Positions 9,654 through 19,061 of a stretch of DNA of 64,000 bases are shown here, in pieces. The notes beneath the pieces are model-generated. The model was not told the DNA's origin, did no database searches, and saw only the letters and a list, made by a program, of their open reading frames with translations. The position numbers and the translations under genes were made by a program. This DNA comes from Vibrio methylphosphonaticus. Lineage in GTDB: Bacteria > Pseudomonadota > Gammaproteobacteria > Enterobacterales > Vibrionaceae. The stretch is from positions 80,913-144,912 of the forward strand of contig NZ_JAMKMS010000014.1 of the NCBI RefSeq assembly GCF_023634655.1, given 5' to 3'. Within the stretch, counting starts at the first letter, position 1. The number at the start of each line of letters is the position of its first letter.

Positions 9654-10427
9654 TTGGCTAAAAAGTATTACGTAGTGTGGAAAGGAAGGGAAACCGGGAT
9701 TTTTACAACATGGGCAGACTGCAAGGCTCAAGTCGATAAGTTCACTGGCGCGAAATTCAAATCATTTCAGACGTTAGCTGAAGCTGAACAAGCGTTTGGT
9801 TCTAACGGTGCAACAGGTAACAGTACAACAAGAGCGCGCGCTACTGCCGCTAAAACAAACACTAAAGCCAAAGCGAAGCCGTTATCACAACAAGATATTG
9901 TCGCGATGCCAGTGGAGGTTAAGATATTTACCGATGGCGCGTGCGATCCCAATCCCGGTCAAGCAGGCACTGGATTGGCGGTGTATCAACACAACACACT
10001 TGTTGAGTTGTGGTATGGGAAGTATCAAGCTAATGGTACCAATAATACTGCGGAGCTTAATGGTTTGCATCAATCAATGCTGTTGGCAAAGGCCCATTTA
10101 TTGGCTGGGCGTAGTGTTGCGATTTACTGTGATTCTATGTATTCCATACAATGTATTACTACTTGGGCAAAAGGATGGGAAGCTAAAGGCTGGAAAAAGT
10201 CGGGTGGGGAGATTAAAAACCTAGATTTGATTAAGCCAATGTTCGAACTTTACCAGCAAATTGCGAATCAAGTTGCTATTCATCACGTCAATGGGCATGT
10301 GGGTATTGAAGGTAACGAGTTGGCGGACCGGATGTCTATTGTCGCGGTCGACACGAAGCAAGAGGTGATGGCTCAATATTCAGACCTTTCAGATCTCACG
10401 AAAATACTCGCATTACGTGCAGGTTAA
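9654..10427 (+). CDS. Ribonuclease H1 with N-terminal viroplasmin-like domain
   Basis: The 257-residue product starts best at TTG 9654, with AAAAGGG ten bases upstream; translation then begins AKKYYVVWKGRETGIF, the normal start of the caulimovirus viroplasmin (hybrid-binding) domain. Residues 1-50 form that domain, followed by a low-complexity Ala/Thr/Lys linker and an RNase H domain with IFTDGACDPNPG (catalytic Asp), ELNGLHQ (Glu), IYCDSMYSIQC (Asp) and HHVNGHVGIEGNELADR. It cleaves the RNA strand of RNA/DNA hybrids. This is the eukaryote-like RNase HI architecture, also found in several gammaproteobacteria. Confidence 0.92.
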   Translation: MAKKYYVVWKGRETGIFTTWADCKAQVDKFTGAKFKSFQTLAEAEQAFGSNGATGNSTTRARATAAKTNTKAKAKPLSQQDIVAMPVEVKIFTDGACDPNPGQAGTGLAVYQHNTLVELWYGKYQANGTNNTAELNGLHQSMLLAKAHLLAGRSVAIYCDSMYSIQCITTWAKGWEAKGWKKSGGEIKNLDLIKPMFELYQQIANQVAIHHVNGHVGIEGNELADRMSIVAVDTKQEVMAQYSDLSDLTKILALRAG

Positions 10428-10543
10428 GTCGTAAAGCAAAAGATATGGATGGTCAGCTCTGGAGACTGAGTCCATCCATATTGTTAATGTTATTGTTATT
10501 ACTAACGTTAATATAGCTGTTTGCTTGAAATATTATTCATTTA

Positions 10544-11998
10544 TTACAGCGAGTTATATTCACTAACGTCAATGTTCAATAGCTTGCCAATGCCTTCTCC
10601 ATAGTTGGGGTCGGCTTGATAGCAGTGTTTTAAATGGCGAATTTGAATTTCTTTCGGTACGCCATCCAGGTTTCTTGCCGTGTTGTCGAACAAAATAGCT
10701 TGTTTATCTGCAGTCATTAAACGGAAAAGCTCACCTGGTTGACTGAAGTAGTCATTATCTTCACGGTGATTCCAGTGATCAGCGGCCCCTTCAAGACTTA
10801 ATGGTGGCTCAGAAAAATCGGGTTGCTCTGCCCACTCCCCTTGATTATTTGGTTCATAACCAATTGTTCCTCCATGGTTGCCATCAACGCGCATCGCTCC
10901 GTCTCGGTGATAGCTATGTACAGGACAACGTGGTGCATTCACGGGAATGCTATGGTGGTTAACACCTAATCGATAGCGTTGTGCGTCACCATATGAGAAT
11001 AAGCGCCCTTGAAGCATCTTGTCTGGTGAGCAACTGATCCCTGGTACAACGGCGGCTGGGTTAAATGCAGACTGTTCAACTTCAGCAAAGAAATTCTCAG
11101 GATTTCTATTGAGCTCCAACTCACCAACCTCGATGAGTGGATAATCTTTATGTGGCCAAATCTTCGTCAAATCAAATGGGTTGTATGGTACGGTTGCTGC
11201 TTCGGCTTCCGGCATGACTTGAATTTTCAAAGTCCATTTAGGGAAGTCTTTATTGTCGATACTGTCTAAAAGATCCTTCTGGTGGCTTTCTCGATCTTTG
11301 CCAATAACGGTTTCTGCTTCCGCATCAGACAGGTTTTTAATCCCTTGTTGAGATTTGAAGTGAAATTTAACCCAAAAACGTTCGTTGTCACTGTTGATCA
11401 AACTAAAGGTATGACTGCCGAATCCGTGCATATGTCTATACGTGGCAGGGATGCCACGATCGCTCATAACAATGGTGATCTGGTGCAGAGCTTCAGGAAG
11501 TGAAGTCCAAAAATCCCAGTTGTTTGTCGCGCTTCGCATATTCGTTCTTGGGTCACGCTTTACTGCGTGGTTAAGGTCTGGGAACTTGAGAGGATCTCTT
11601 AGGAAAAATACGGGTGTGTTGTTACCAACCAGATCCCAGTTACCTTCTTCGGTGTAAAATTTAACAGCGAAACCACGAATATCACGTTCGGCATCTGCCG
11701 CACCACGTTCGCCAGCTACTGTTGTAAAGCGTGCAAATAATTCTGTTTGTTTGCCAATTTCGGAAAAAATCTTAGCTTTTGTATATTAAGTGATGTCGTG
11801 AGTGACGGTAAATGTACCATAGGCACCGGAGCCTTTAGCGTGCATACGTCTTTCCGGAATAACCTCTCTATCAAAATGCGCTAACTTTTCTAAAAACCAA
11901 ACATCTTGTAGAAGTTGAGGGCCACGTTTACCTGCGGTTTGTACATTTTGGTTGTGTGCAACAGGGCAGCCTGAAGCGGTGGTCAGTTTTTTACTCAT
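10544..11998 (-). pseudogene. Monofunctional haem catalase interrupted by one in-frame stop
   Basis: The frame from ATG 11998 to the stop at 10544 encodes a 484-codon clade-3 type catalase, broken only by TAA at 11786-11788 (codon 71). Codons on both sides are in the same frame and fully catalase-like: HDIT, stop, YTKAKIFSEIG. Catalytic His lies in RRMHAKGSGAYG before the stop; the Asn of VGNNTPVFF and the proximal haem Tyr of RLFSYGDAQRYRLG lie after it. Family members have Lys or Arg here, so one A-to-T change of AAA explains it. No other lesion is visible, so it is a recent null allele, a sequencing error, or a readthrough case. Confidence 0.88.
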
Positions 11999-12328
11999 AG
12001 AGATATCCCTTTCTTGTTAGATCAAGTGAGAAGAACGTAATAATAGTAGTCGTTCTTATCAAATATGTAAGCGAATCAAGTAGGGGGCTCAACCGTATTT
12101 ACACTGCTTTACACTACCAATAAATGATACGGATAAAACGCGTGAAAGTAGTTTAATTGTTTTATTTTAATCAATGTTATTAATGGTTTGATGCGGTAGG
12201 GAGTGAGCAAGTTAGACGACGTTTTGTGGGGGGCGCCTGTAACGTTACTTTGCTTACTTTCAGTCGTGTACGCAATAATGCGGTGTTTCACAAATAAAGA
12301 AGCAGAGTTTACAGGCGCATCGCTAAAT
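11999..12328. other. Gene-free region upstream of the catalase gene
   Basis: This stretch holds the catalase promoter and ribosome site (AAGGGATATCTCT upstream of the ATG) and an AT-rich tail shared with the neighbouring small leftward gene. I see no gene and no clear OxyR or other operator that I can defend by eye. Confidence 0.5.
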
Positions 12329-12574
12329 TTAGTGGCGTTTAGGTCCGTTACGAACCAGTTCTTTACCGGTTTCGAAAATTTCATCGCTGATCCAGCGAGC
12401 GAGAAGGAGCTCTTGCTTCTCATTGAAGACCGCGACGAAGTGGCGACCATCAGAATTGTTTGTCGCCATTCCTACACCTGCAACGCCTTCTAATCCAAGG
12501 CCGCCATTTTCGACCGACAGTAAGAATTGCTCAAGTGCTTCAAGGGTGTCGATAATATTGTTATCTGTTTTCAT
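12329..12574 (-). CDS. Small hypothetical protein
   Basis: I do not recognise this 81-residue acidic protein. It reads like a real globular protein: an N-terminal amphipathic helix (IIDTLEALEQFLLSVENGG), then GVGMATNNSDGRHFVAVFNEKQELLLARW, which looks like two beta strands, then a final helix. No signal peptide or cysteine is present. The upstream GCGGTAAACC is a weak ribosome site. It stands alone between the catalase and amylase genes. Confidence 0.6.
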   Translation of the reverse strand: MKTDNNIIDTLEALEQFLLSVENGGLGLEGVAGVGMATNNSDGRHFVAVFNEKQELLLARWISDEIFETGKELVRNGPKRH

Positions 12575-12704
12575 GGTTTACCGCTGTATGTTGATTAATG
12601 TCACCAATAAAGCAGGCACTTTACAGCGGAAGCGAAAAGATGTGAATAGTAATGGCGATGAAAGTGCGCGCTTTTACTATTTTAGAGCCCGCAGGTTTGG
12701 CCTT

Positions 12705-12758
12705 GTTACTGATATAGACCCTGATACTAATATAGACCTAGTTACTGATGTAGAACTA
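12705..12758. repeat. Three-unit 18-bp tandem repeat
   Basis: Units at 12705-12722, 12723-12740 and 12741-12758 read GTTACTGATATAGACCCT, GATACTAATATAGACCTA and GTTACTGATGTAGAACTA. They match at roughly 13-15 of 18 positions with no phase change. No function is apparent. Confidence 0.7.
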
Positions 12759-12842
12759 ACTGGCAGCGTAAACTTAGTTATCCAGGCCGAGCTATTTATA
12801 CTCTGCTCGTTACCTAATCGATATTTTATAATAAGCGTTTTA

Positions 12843-12868
12843 AAAATAAGCGCTCATATTATGAGCGC
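12843..12868 (-). terminator. Terminator of the alpha-amylase gene
   Basis: GCGCTCATA (12850-12858) and TATGAGCGC (12860-12868) form a perfect 9-bp stem. The AAAATA tract to its left becomes the U tract of a leftward transcript. It lies 12 bp past the amylase stop. Confidence 0.75.
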
Positions 12869-12880
12869 TATGAGTTCGAG

Positions 12881-14971
12881 TTATCGCCCAAAGTATGCAA
12901 TGACGACTTTATCTTCACCGAGGGTTCGGGAAAATACAAACGCGTCATCATGGTCGACAATACGATGCACGCCGGCGCCGATTGCAGGGTGACGGTCCCT
13001 AAATTGACCGACGGTTTTCCAATGTTCAAGTAACTGTTGCTTATTGGTATCGAGTGACCACACCATGTCCGAGCGCGTACCTTGATGGAAATCATCGGCG
13101 AAAGGCCCTATGTCTCTCGCGATTTCATCCCCATAATAGATTTGTACCGCGCCCGGACTCAGTAGCAGGGCATTTGCGGCACTTTTTTGCATTTGATAGT
13201 CCTTAAATCGGCTAAAAAATAGTTCGGTATCGTGCGATGACATATAACTTACGGGATTGAAGTCCACAGAGTCGGTAATTGAATCTGCGTAGTGCTGATA
13301 AGTGTCGGCCATTTGACTAAAACAAACGGCGCCCTTATCGAGTTTTTTCTGCATATCAAAGTTGATCAGCGCATCAAACCCATCATCAAAATACGGACTA
13401 CGATAAGCACTGTGTCCCCATACTTCGCCCATCATCCAGAAAGGTTGCCCAGAGGTATTGTTTAACGTACGCCATTGCTCCAAGCTGTCTGTCGCTTCGG
13501 ATTTAAGTCGCTTCCACACTTCCGGTTCTACGTGTTTGACAGTATCGACTCGATAACCATCTATGCCAAAGCGCTTCACCCAGTCCGTCTGCCATTCTAT
13601 AAGGTAGTCGGCAACGGTATAACCCTCTCGTGACTCGACACGTGTACCGGGGTTGTCCATCAACCATTGCGGCGGTTGCACATGCTTGGTCGATTCGGTT
13701 TTAAAATCGGGTAGACCCGCCAGCGATAATGTGGTGTCACTTGAGCCGGGTTGGTCATAACCGGGCAGTCCAGTTCGAACCCAATCCGCGCCCCACCAGT
13801 CTTTCCAGTTTGATGATTGATAGTCGATGTTGCTGTGGAAGCTGTGCCAGTTTTCTCCTTCTTTTGGCGCCCAGTCAGCCCATTGAGTCGGTAAGTTTTT
13901 TGGGGTGGAAATAACATCGAGAGAATCAAATTGCGCATCGGCTAACGTCGCATAACCTGGATGATTGATGACGGCATCCAGTAGAACTTTAATCCCACGT
14001 TTATGGGCTTCCGAAACGAGACGTTTTAGATCTTCATCGTTCCCGAAGCTGTCGTCTACTTTGGTAAAGTCTCGTGCCCAATAACCATGATAAGCGTAAA
14101 ATGGGAAAGAACCGCTATCACCTCCGCCAACAAAGCCGTGCACTTGTTCAACAATTGGTGATAACCAAATTACGTTAGTACCCAGACTCTTGATGTAATC
14201 GAGCTTTTCTGTGACGCCATTTAAGTCACCGCCGTGAAAAGTGCCAATTTCTTGCTTGTTGTCGTTATGTCGAGAGTACGGTTGCGATTTGGAACGATCG
14301 GAATTATTGAAACGATCAACCATGACAAAATAGATGTTGGCATTGCGGTAGTTAATGGTTTTGTTGATTTTTGTAACGGACGCTTTAGCTTGGGTTTGTA
14401 CTGGCTCAAGAAGGATGAGACCGCCATTTTTTTGAGAAGGCGTTACCGTGACCCTACCGTTATTGACGCGTAATTCATCACCGGAAAATACCTCCCGAAG
14501 TAATGTGCCATCAGCAAAAGAAGAGGAGACATTGATGTCTTTCGGGCCTTCAATAAACGTTTCACACTGTACGTTAGGCAGTGGACGTTTAAATTCCGTT
14601 TTCGCGATTTTCTTAGGTTGCCGTTTAAACAACAGGGTTTGGCTTTCTTGATCATAGGAAAACGAATAGTCCCCTGTGAATCTAATGGTCAGCGGCAATT
14701 GAGTCGTTTCACCACATAATAGTGGGATTGGCGTATTAAATTTTATCTTACCTGGAAGCTGGTTATCACATTGCCCTTCAATTCCAGAAACGGACAATTG
14801 ATATTTGTCTTTAGTCAGTGGCACTACGACAGCGTTAGCATTGTCTAGCGGGTAATCACGACTGGTAGTGGTCGTTGATATCGTCAGGTAAGGCGTTGCA
14901 AACAGCGCAGACGACGCGAAGAGTGACGGCATTGCAATAAGTAAAGAGGTGAACAGAGTCTTATGTTTCAT
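12881..14971 (-). CDS. Periplasmic GH13 alpha-amylase (MalS-like)
   Basis: From ATG 14971 (GGA seven bases upstream) the product is 696 residues with a signal peptide ending near SSALFA. An N-terminal region of about 190 residues, rich in beta strands, precedes the GH13 barrel. All four GH13 regions are visible: DAVINH near 330, YRVDTVKH near 475 (nucleophile Asp), GEVWG near 513 (acid/base Glu) and SSHDTELF near 577 (transition-state Asp). It should hydrolyse alpha-1,4 glucans outside the cytoplasm, as MalS does. The C-terminal beta domain seems short. Upstream in-frame ATGs would bury the signal peptide. Confidence 0.9.
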   Translation of the reverse strand: MKHKTLFTSLLIAMPSLFASSALFATPYLTISTTTTSRDYPLDNANAVVVPLTKDKYQLSVSGIEGQCDNQLPGKIKFNTPIPLLCGETTQLPLTIRFTGDYSFSYDQESQTLLFKRQPKKIAKTEFKRPLPNVQCETFIEGPKDINVSSSFADGTLLREVFSGDELRVNNGRVTVTPSQKNGGLILLEPVQTQAKASVTKINKTINYRNANIYFVMVDRFNNSDRSKSQPYSRHNDNKQEIGTFHGGDLNGVTEKLDYIKSLGTNVIWLSPIVEQVHGFVGGGDSGSFPFYAYHGYWARDFTKVDDSFGNDEDLKRLVSEAHKRGIKVLLDAVINHPGYATLADAQFDSLDVISTPKNLPTQWADWAPKEGENWHSFHSNIDYQSSNWKDWWGADWVRTGLPGYDQPGSSDTTLSLAGLPDFKTESTKHVQPPQWLMDNPGTRVESREGYTVADYLIEWQTDWVKRFGIDGYRVDTVKHVEPEVWKRLKSEATDSLEQWRTLNNTSGQPFWMMGEVWGHSAYRSPYFDDGFDALINFDMQKKLDKGAVCFSQMADTYQHYADSITDSVDFNPVSYMSSHDTELFFSRFKDYQMQKSAANALLLSPGAVQIYYGDEIARDIGPFADDFHQGTRSDMVWSLDTNKQQLLEHWKTVGQFRDRHPAIGAGVHRIVDHDDAFVFSRTLGEDKVVIAYFGR

Positions 14972-15135
14972 GGTCATTCCATTGTTATTATTTTTCACTC
15001 TTACTTTACTTAGCAAAGCGATCACGCACATCATTCTAGCGCTCTACGCCTCAAAGTTTGCTGCTGTTCACATTATGAGCGCTTAGGGCGTAGAAACCCT
15101 GCGTATTAGACGATAAAAATGGTGCAACGTGGACG

Positions 15136-17208
15136 TTAAGTTGTCGATTCTGGCAGTAATAACGTAAAGGTCATGCCGTGTTGCGCATTAATGTGCGCAG
15201 TAATTGAACCATTCATATCTCTCATGTTGTTAGCCGTAATTGATAATCCCAAGCCAAGTCCATCACCTATCTTTTTACTGGTGTGAAAGGGTTCAAATAT
15301 AGCGTCTATGCACGCCGGGTTTACGCCGCATCCATTATCCATGATTCGTATTTCTATCATGGTGCTGACCTTGCTAATAGCGATGGTGAGTGTTGGGTGC
15401 TGAGTATCACTTAGCGCGTCGATGGCATTCGAAATAAGGTTACCTAGAACCTGTCTAAGACGTTGTTCTTCACCGGTGACAGTTGGTAGCACTTCTGGGG
15501 CTCGAACTCGCACGTCAATTGAGGATAATTTCGACTGATAGATACGTAGTGTCTCTTCGATTGCTTCGGATAATGATACAGGGTTGAGCAATTCTGGCTT
15601 GCTATAGGCAAAACTTTTTAATTGGCGAGTCATATTTGCCATGCGATCGATGAGCGTTTGAATTAACGTGTGGTTAGCACGCATCATGTCATATTCATTA
15701 CGCGCCATTAAAAGCTCGTTGGTGGTGAGTAACGTACGGAGCCCTGTAAGAGGTTGATTGAGTTCATGAGTAATTGCGCTCGACATTCGACCTAATGCCG
15801 CCATTTTACTCGCTTGAACGAGCTCGTGCTGCGCTTGTTCGAGTGCTTGAGTACGTTCTTCAACTCGTTTCTCCAACGCTTGATTCGCTTGTTGTAGTGC
15901 TTGTTCGGCGGTCTTTCGTTTACTGATATCAATGACGGTGGCAAGAAAAAAAGGCTGCCCATGCCATGGAAACAGCGTTAATGAAAAAAGGACAGGGAAA
16001 AGGCTGCCATCACTTCGCTTTGCAATGGTATCTACTGCGCTTAACTCGGTATGTTCTTTATGAGTCGATAAATTCTTTAGCAGCTTTAGCGTGGTGGAGT
16101 TCGGGTTTCCTGCGTCAAATAACTCCCACGCATGTATCGCTTTACTATGCCTATCTGGAAGACAGAATTGGCGTTTTGCCATAGGGTTAACATCGAATAA
16201 CAGGCCTTGCTCATCAATGACCATTAACCCGACATGGGTCTTGTTGATCATTTGGGTAAGGCGCTGTTGTGATTCCTCCAAAATGGATTGGATTTGCTGT
16301 TTACTTTGTTGTTTTTGATGACGTTGAAAGAAGATGATAATCAGCAAAGTGATGAATAGCAGTAGAGTGACTGTGCTCCAACCAACAACATTGATCGTCT
16401 GTTGCATTGGGTTCAAGGGGGTCAAATAACTGATTTTCCAATCTAAATCGTCAAGCTTAACGGTGTGAGCAAGGTAACTATCGGCAGAGTTGTGTTGTGA
16501 GTCAGTGAGTTGCCACGTTTTAATGCGTGTGTCGTCATACAGTAATTCGTAATTTTGCATAATGTGATGGGATGAGTCGTTAAGCCAATCTGCACTGTAT
16601 CGAGCGCTACTCGATAAAAAGAACTGATTCTGCTGATTCTGCAAGGTTATGACGTCGCTACTGGTAATGATTTGTTCGGTTAATAGGCTGAGGTCAATTT
16701 GCACTACCGCTATGCCAGCAATGTCCAATCCAATAAAAATAGGGGCAGTCAAATAGTAAAGCGGAGTCGAACCTTTGGTTTTACTTACGAGCGACACACC
16801 TTCGCCTTGAGTGTGAATTTGTTGCGCGATGGCTTGTCTATCTGACCGGCTGAACCTTTCTCCCACCAAATTCGATGCAAGCGCTTCACCCGTGGCAGAC
16901 AAAATCAGCCAGCCTTCAGTATTCGCCGCTTTATCAAGTTGGAACAGTTCGTCTTCAACGCTTTGCTTTAGACCTACATCGCCTGCCACCAATGCGATGG
17001 TTCGAGGGTTATTAGTGATGAGATAAGGCAGGTGATAAAAGCGCTTTAATGTCCGTCTTACTTCGCCGATATAGTCGAGTAAACGTTCTTGGACGAGAGT
17101 TTGGGTTTTATTGCTTAGCCATTGTCGCGAAACTTCTCGGCTCGTCCCATAGCAAAGACTGATCAACATGACGACAACGACAGTAATAATCCACTTATAT
17201 CTCATCAT
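15136..17208 (-). CDS. DctB-like sensor histidine kinase
   Basis: The 690-residue kinase has an N-terminal membrane segment (about 8-24), a large periplasmic double-PDC type region, a second membrane segment near 275-297 (TVTLLLFITLLIIIFF), a PAS domain (315-435), a coiled-coil linker (EQALQQANQALEKRVEERTQ) and a HisKA domain with the phospho-acceptor in THELNQP near 480. The ATPase boxes are LGNLISNAIDAL, MDNGCG and GLGLGLSI. This is the DctB family, which senses small carboxylates. It is divergent from the sigma-54 response regulator at 17353, its likely partner, and lies beside the TAXI-TRAP genes it probably controls. Confidence 0.9.
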   Translation of the reverse strand: MMRYKWIITVVVVMLISLCYGTSREVSRQWLSNKTQTLVQERLLDYIGEVRRTLKRFYHLPYLITNNPRTIALVAGDVGLKQSVEDELFQLDKAANTEGWLILSATGEALASNLVGERFSRSDRQAIAQQIHTQGEGVSLVSKTKGSTPLYYLTAPIFIGLDIAGIAVVQIDLSLLTEQIITSSDVITLQNQQNQFFLSSSARYSADWLNDSSHHIMQNYELLYDDTRIKTWQLTDSQHNSADSYLAHTVKLDDLDWKISYLTPLNPMQQTINVVGWSTVTLLLFITLLIIIFFQRHQKQQSKQQIQSILEESQQRLTQMINKTHVGLMVIDEQGLLFDVNPMAKRQFCLPDRHSKAIHAWELFDAGNPNSTTLKLLKNLSTHKEHTELSAVDTIAKRSDGSLFPVLFSLTLFPWHGQPFFLATVIDISKRKTAEQALQQANQALEKRVEERTQALEQAQHELVQASKMAALGRMSSAITHELNQPLTGLRTLLTTNELLMARNEYDMMRANHTLIQTLIDRMANMTRQLKSFAYSKPELLNPVSLSEAIEETLRIYQSKLSSIDVRVRAPEVLPTVTGEEQRLRQVLGNLISNAIDALSDTQHPTLTIAISKVSTMIEIRIMDNGCGVNPACIDAIFEPFHTSKKIGDGLGLGLSITANNMRDMNGSITAHINAQHGMTFTLLLPESTT

Positions 17209-17352
17209 GCATCCCGCAATAGACTGATTTTGTTTTATTAAAAGACTGCGCTGTTTCTTATTGATGTAAAAGAGTTGTGATCAAAAAGTGAGACTTAGCT
17301 CCTTTTATCCAATTGCAAATTTACCTAACGTAGATAGGGAGTATTCATTTGG

Positions 17353-18711
17353 GTGATAGGTATGGTTTTCGTAGAAGCGGCACGAGTAGCACTAATTGAA
17401 GATGACGACATTGTTCGACAAGCGACGAGCCAGTGGTTACAACTTGCAGGTTTTGAAGTGGAGGCATTTAGTACTGGGTTAGCGGGTAAGTCTGCAATTC
17501 TTAACGGCGACTACGATGCGATAGTCAGTGATGTACGATTACCCGATATAGACGGTTTGGCACTACTCGCTGACCTTTCGGCAAATAACATTCAAACCCC
17601 AATGATCCTAATTACTGGGCATGGCGATGTCGACATGGCGGTTAGCGCTTTGCAACAAGGTGTGTTTGATTTTATTGAGAAACCCTTTCAACCAGAAAGG
17701 TTGTCGCAGCGTGTTAACGAGGCTGTGGTTTCGTATCGAGCCCAAGCGTCGGCTCAAGATCGGCAAGAATACTTGGCGAGTGTCAATGGGCTTGAGCAAG
17801 TGTTGATCGGACAAAGCTCGGCGATGGTGCAACTAAGAGCTCAGGTGGTTAAGCTGGCTCGCATTGATACTCATGTCATTATCTATGGTGAAACGGGGTG
17901 TGGTAAGGAACTCGTGGCCACCAGCTTACATAATGAAAGCCCACGCGGTAAACGTGAACTCGTAGCAATTAACTGTGGCGCTGTACCTGAAAATCTCTTT
18001 GAAAGTGAGTTGTTCGGCCACGAGGCTGGCGCGTTTACAGGCGCGAGTAAAAGGCGAATTGGTAAGCTTGAATACGCAGATAAAGGGACGTTATTTTTTG
18101 ATGAAATAGAGAGTATGCCACTTGCCATGCAAGTGAAGGTCCTACGATGCATACAGGAAAATACCGTTGAGCGGGTGGGAGGGAACCAAACGATCCATAC
18201 CGATCTTCGAGTGATTGCCGCTGCGAAAGAGGATCTAAGTGATAATAGTGAATTTCGACAAGACTTATATTATCGCCTTAACGTCGCTCAAATTCACATT
18301 CCGCCACTGCGAGAGCGCGAAGAAGATGCCTTGATTTTGTTTGAGCACTTTATTCGCCACACTCGTGAAGATGCGCGTTCTTTAAGCGATGCTGATCGAC
18401 AGGCAATCTTGAGTTACTCATGGCCTGGTAATGTCCGAGAACTGAGGAACGCCGCCGTACGCTATGCCTTAGATGATAGCGTCTCTGTGATGGAAATATT
18501 AACAATGCGGCCAAGCTCTACGACCGAACTGACTCAAAGTGGTGTTCCGCTCGCGATTCAGCTGCATAACTTTGAAAGAAAGGTGTTGAGTGATGCTTTG
18601 TCTCGTCATCATGGTTGTATTACCGATGTTATGCTTGAGCTAGATATACCACGCCGAACACTTAATCAAAAAATGCAAAAGCTCGGTCTAAATCGAGCAG
18701 ATTATACTTAA
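17353..18711 (+). CDS. DctD-like sigma-54 dependent response regulator
   Basis: The 452-residue protein has a receiver domain (acidic pocket in LIEDDD, phospho-acceptor Asp in IVSDVRLPDIDG near 57, Lys of IEKPF near 107), an AAA+ sigma-54 interaction domain (Walker A GETGCGKE near 180, GAFTGA near 228, Walker B LFFDEIES) and a Fis-type C-terminal helix-turn-helix (MLELDIPRRTLNQKMQ). It should activate sigma-54 promoters when phosphorylated. GTG 17353 or ATG 17362 are both possible starts; neither has an ideal ribosome site. Target sites are proposed downstream at 18865-19009. Confidence 0.92.
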   Translation: MIGMVFVEAARVALIEDDDIVRQATSQWLQLAGFEVEAFSTGLAGKSAILNGDYDAIVSDVRLPDIDGLALLADLSANNIQTPMILITGHGDVDMAVSALQQGVFDFIEKPFQPERLSQRVNEAVVSYRAQASAQDRQEYLASVNGLEQVLIGQSSAMVQLRAQVVKLARIDTHVIIYGETGCGKELVATSLHNESPRGKRELVAINCGAVPENLFESELFGHEAGAFTGASKRRIGKLEYADKGTLFFDEIESMPLAMQVKVLRCIQENTVERVGGNQTIHTDLRVIAAAKEDLSDNSEFRQDLYYRLNVAQIHIPPLREREEDALILFEHFIRHTREDARSLSDADRQAILSYSWPGNVRELRNAAVRYALDDSVSVMEILTMRPSSTTELTQSGVPLAIQLHNFERKVLSDALSRHHGCITDVMLELDIPRRTLNQKMQKLGLNRADYT

Positions 18712-18805
18712 GCAATTAAGCAATTAAGCAATTAAGCAACGAAGCAGCCAAGCAGCCAAGCAACTAAGTCACCAAGTAGCTAAGTCCTTAAGAAAAGAAG
18801 CTACG
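18710..18805. repeat. Twelve-unit degenerate 8-bp tandem repeat (AAGNNNNN)
   Basis: Starting inside the stop codon of the response regulator, twelve consecutive 8-bp units each begin AAG. The first three are AAGCAATT, then AAGCAACG, AAGCAGCC twice, AAGCAACT, AAGTCACC, AAGTAGCT, AAGTCCTT, AAGAAAAG and AAGCTACG. Units become more divergent to the right. The period is held without a slip over 96 bp. Confidence 0.9.
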
Positions 18806-18864
18806 TTAAGTATAAGCAACGAAAACGGGGTGCATGAGGATAGTCTATTGGTGCCATGCCATCG

Positions 18865-18876
18865 GCAAAAACTTGC
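18865..18876. promoter_or_regulatory. Putative activator site 1 (GCAA-N4-TTGC)
   Basis: The dyad GCAAAAACTTGC lies about 220 bp upstream of the predicted transcription start of the TAXI gene. It shares GCAA-N4-TTGC with two further sites downstream, so it is a candidate distal binding site for the adjacent sigma-54 activator. Confidence 0.5.
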
Positions 18877-18963
18877 TTAGTTGAATTGTCGTGAAAATGC
18901 TATTTGAGTCACAATTTGTTAACATATTAGGACTGTCGAGTCGCTTTTTGGCGGTTTCGATAA

Positions 18964-18975
18964 GCAAGAACTTGC
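18964..18975. promoter_or_regulatory. Putative activator site 2 (GCAA-N4-TTGC)
   Basis: GCAAGAACTTGC sits in a longer dyad, AGCAAG then AA then CTTGCT (18963-18976). Its centre is about 120 bp upstream of the predicted start, a typical enhancer distance for NtrC-family activators. Confidence 0.65.
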
Positions 18976-18997
18976 TCATTAATCAGGACACATTTGA

Positions 18998-19009
18998 GCA
19001 AAAAATTGC
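18998..19009. promoter_or_regulatory. Putative activator site 3 (GCAA-N4-TTGC)
   Basis: GCAAAAAATTGC lies in a 16-bp dyad, GAGCAA then AAAA then TTGCTC (18996-19011). Its centre is 34 bp from site 2, close to three helical turns, which would allow cooperative binding on one face. Confidence 0.65.
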
Positions 19010-19061
19010 TCATTTTACCATTGTTACTAGATAATATATTTATTTATCAATTACTTATATT

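Larger units (their letters stand above)
12575..12880. other. Gene-free stretch with a short tandem repeat and the amylase terminator
   Basis: This 306-bp region contains three 18-bp tandem units (12705-12758) and the hairpin that ends the amylase transcript (12843-12868). An opposite-strand open frame of 189 codons crosses it and runs antisense into the amylase gene, but it lacks a ribosome site and is rejected. Confidence 0.6.

Noticed and set aside
12423..12992. 189-codon + strand frame
   Set aside because: It is antisense to the 81-residue gene and to the amylase end, crosses the amylase terminator and has no ribosome site.
15072..15083. 12-bp copy of part of the amylase terminator (ATTATGAGCGCT) upstream of the amylase gene
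   Set aside because: The match is short, there is no pairing partner at the second place, and no element boundary is visible, so chance is likely.
17276..17294. CRP-like site between the kinase and the response regulator
   Set aside because: Only the left half TGTGA fits; the right half reads AGTGA, not TCACA.
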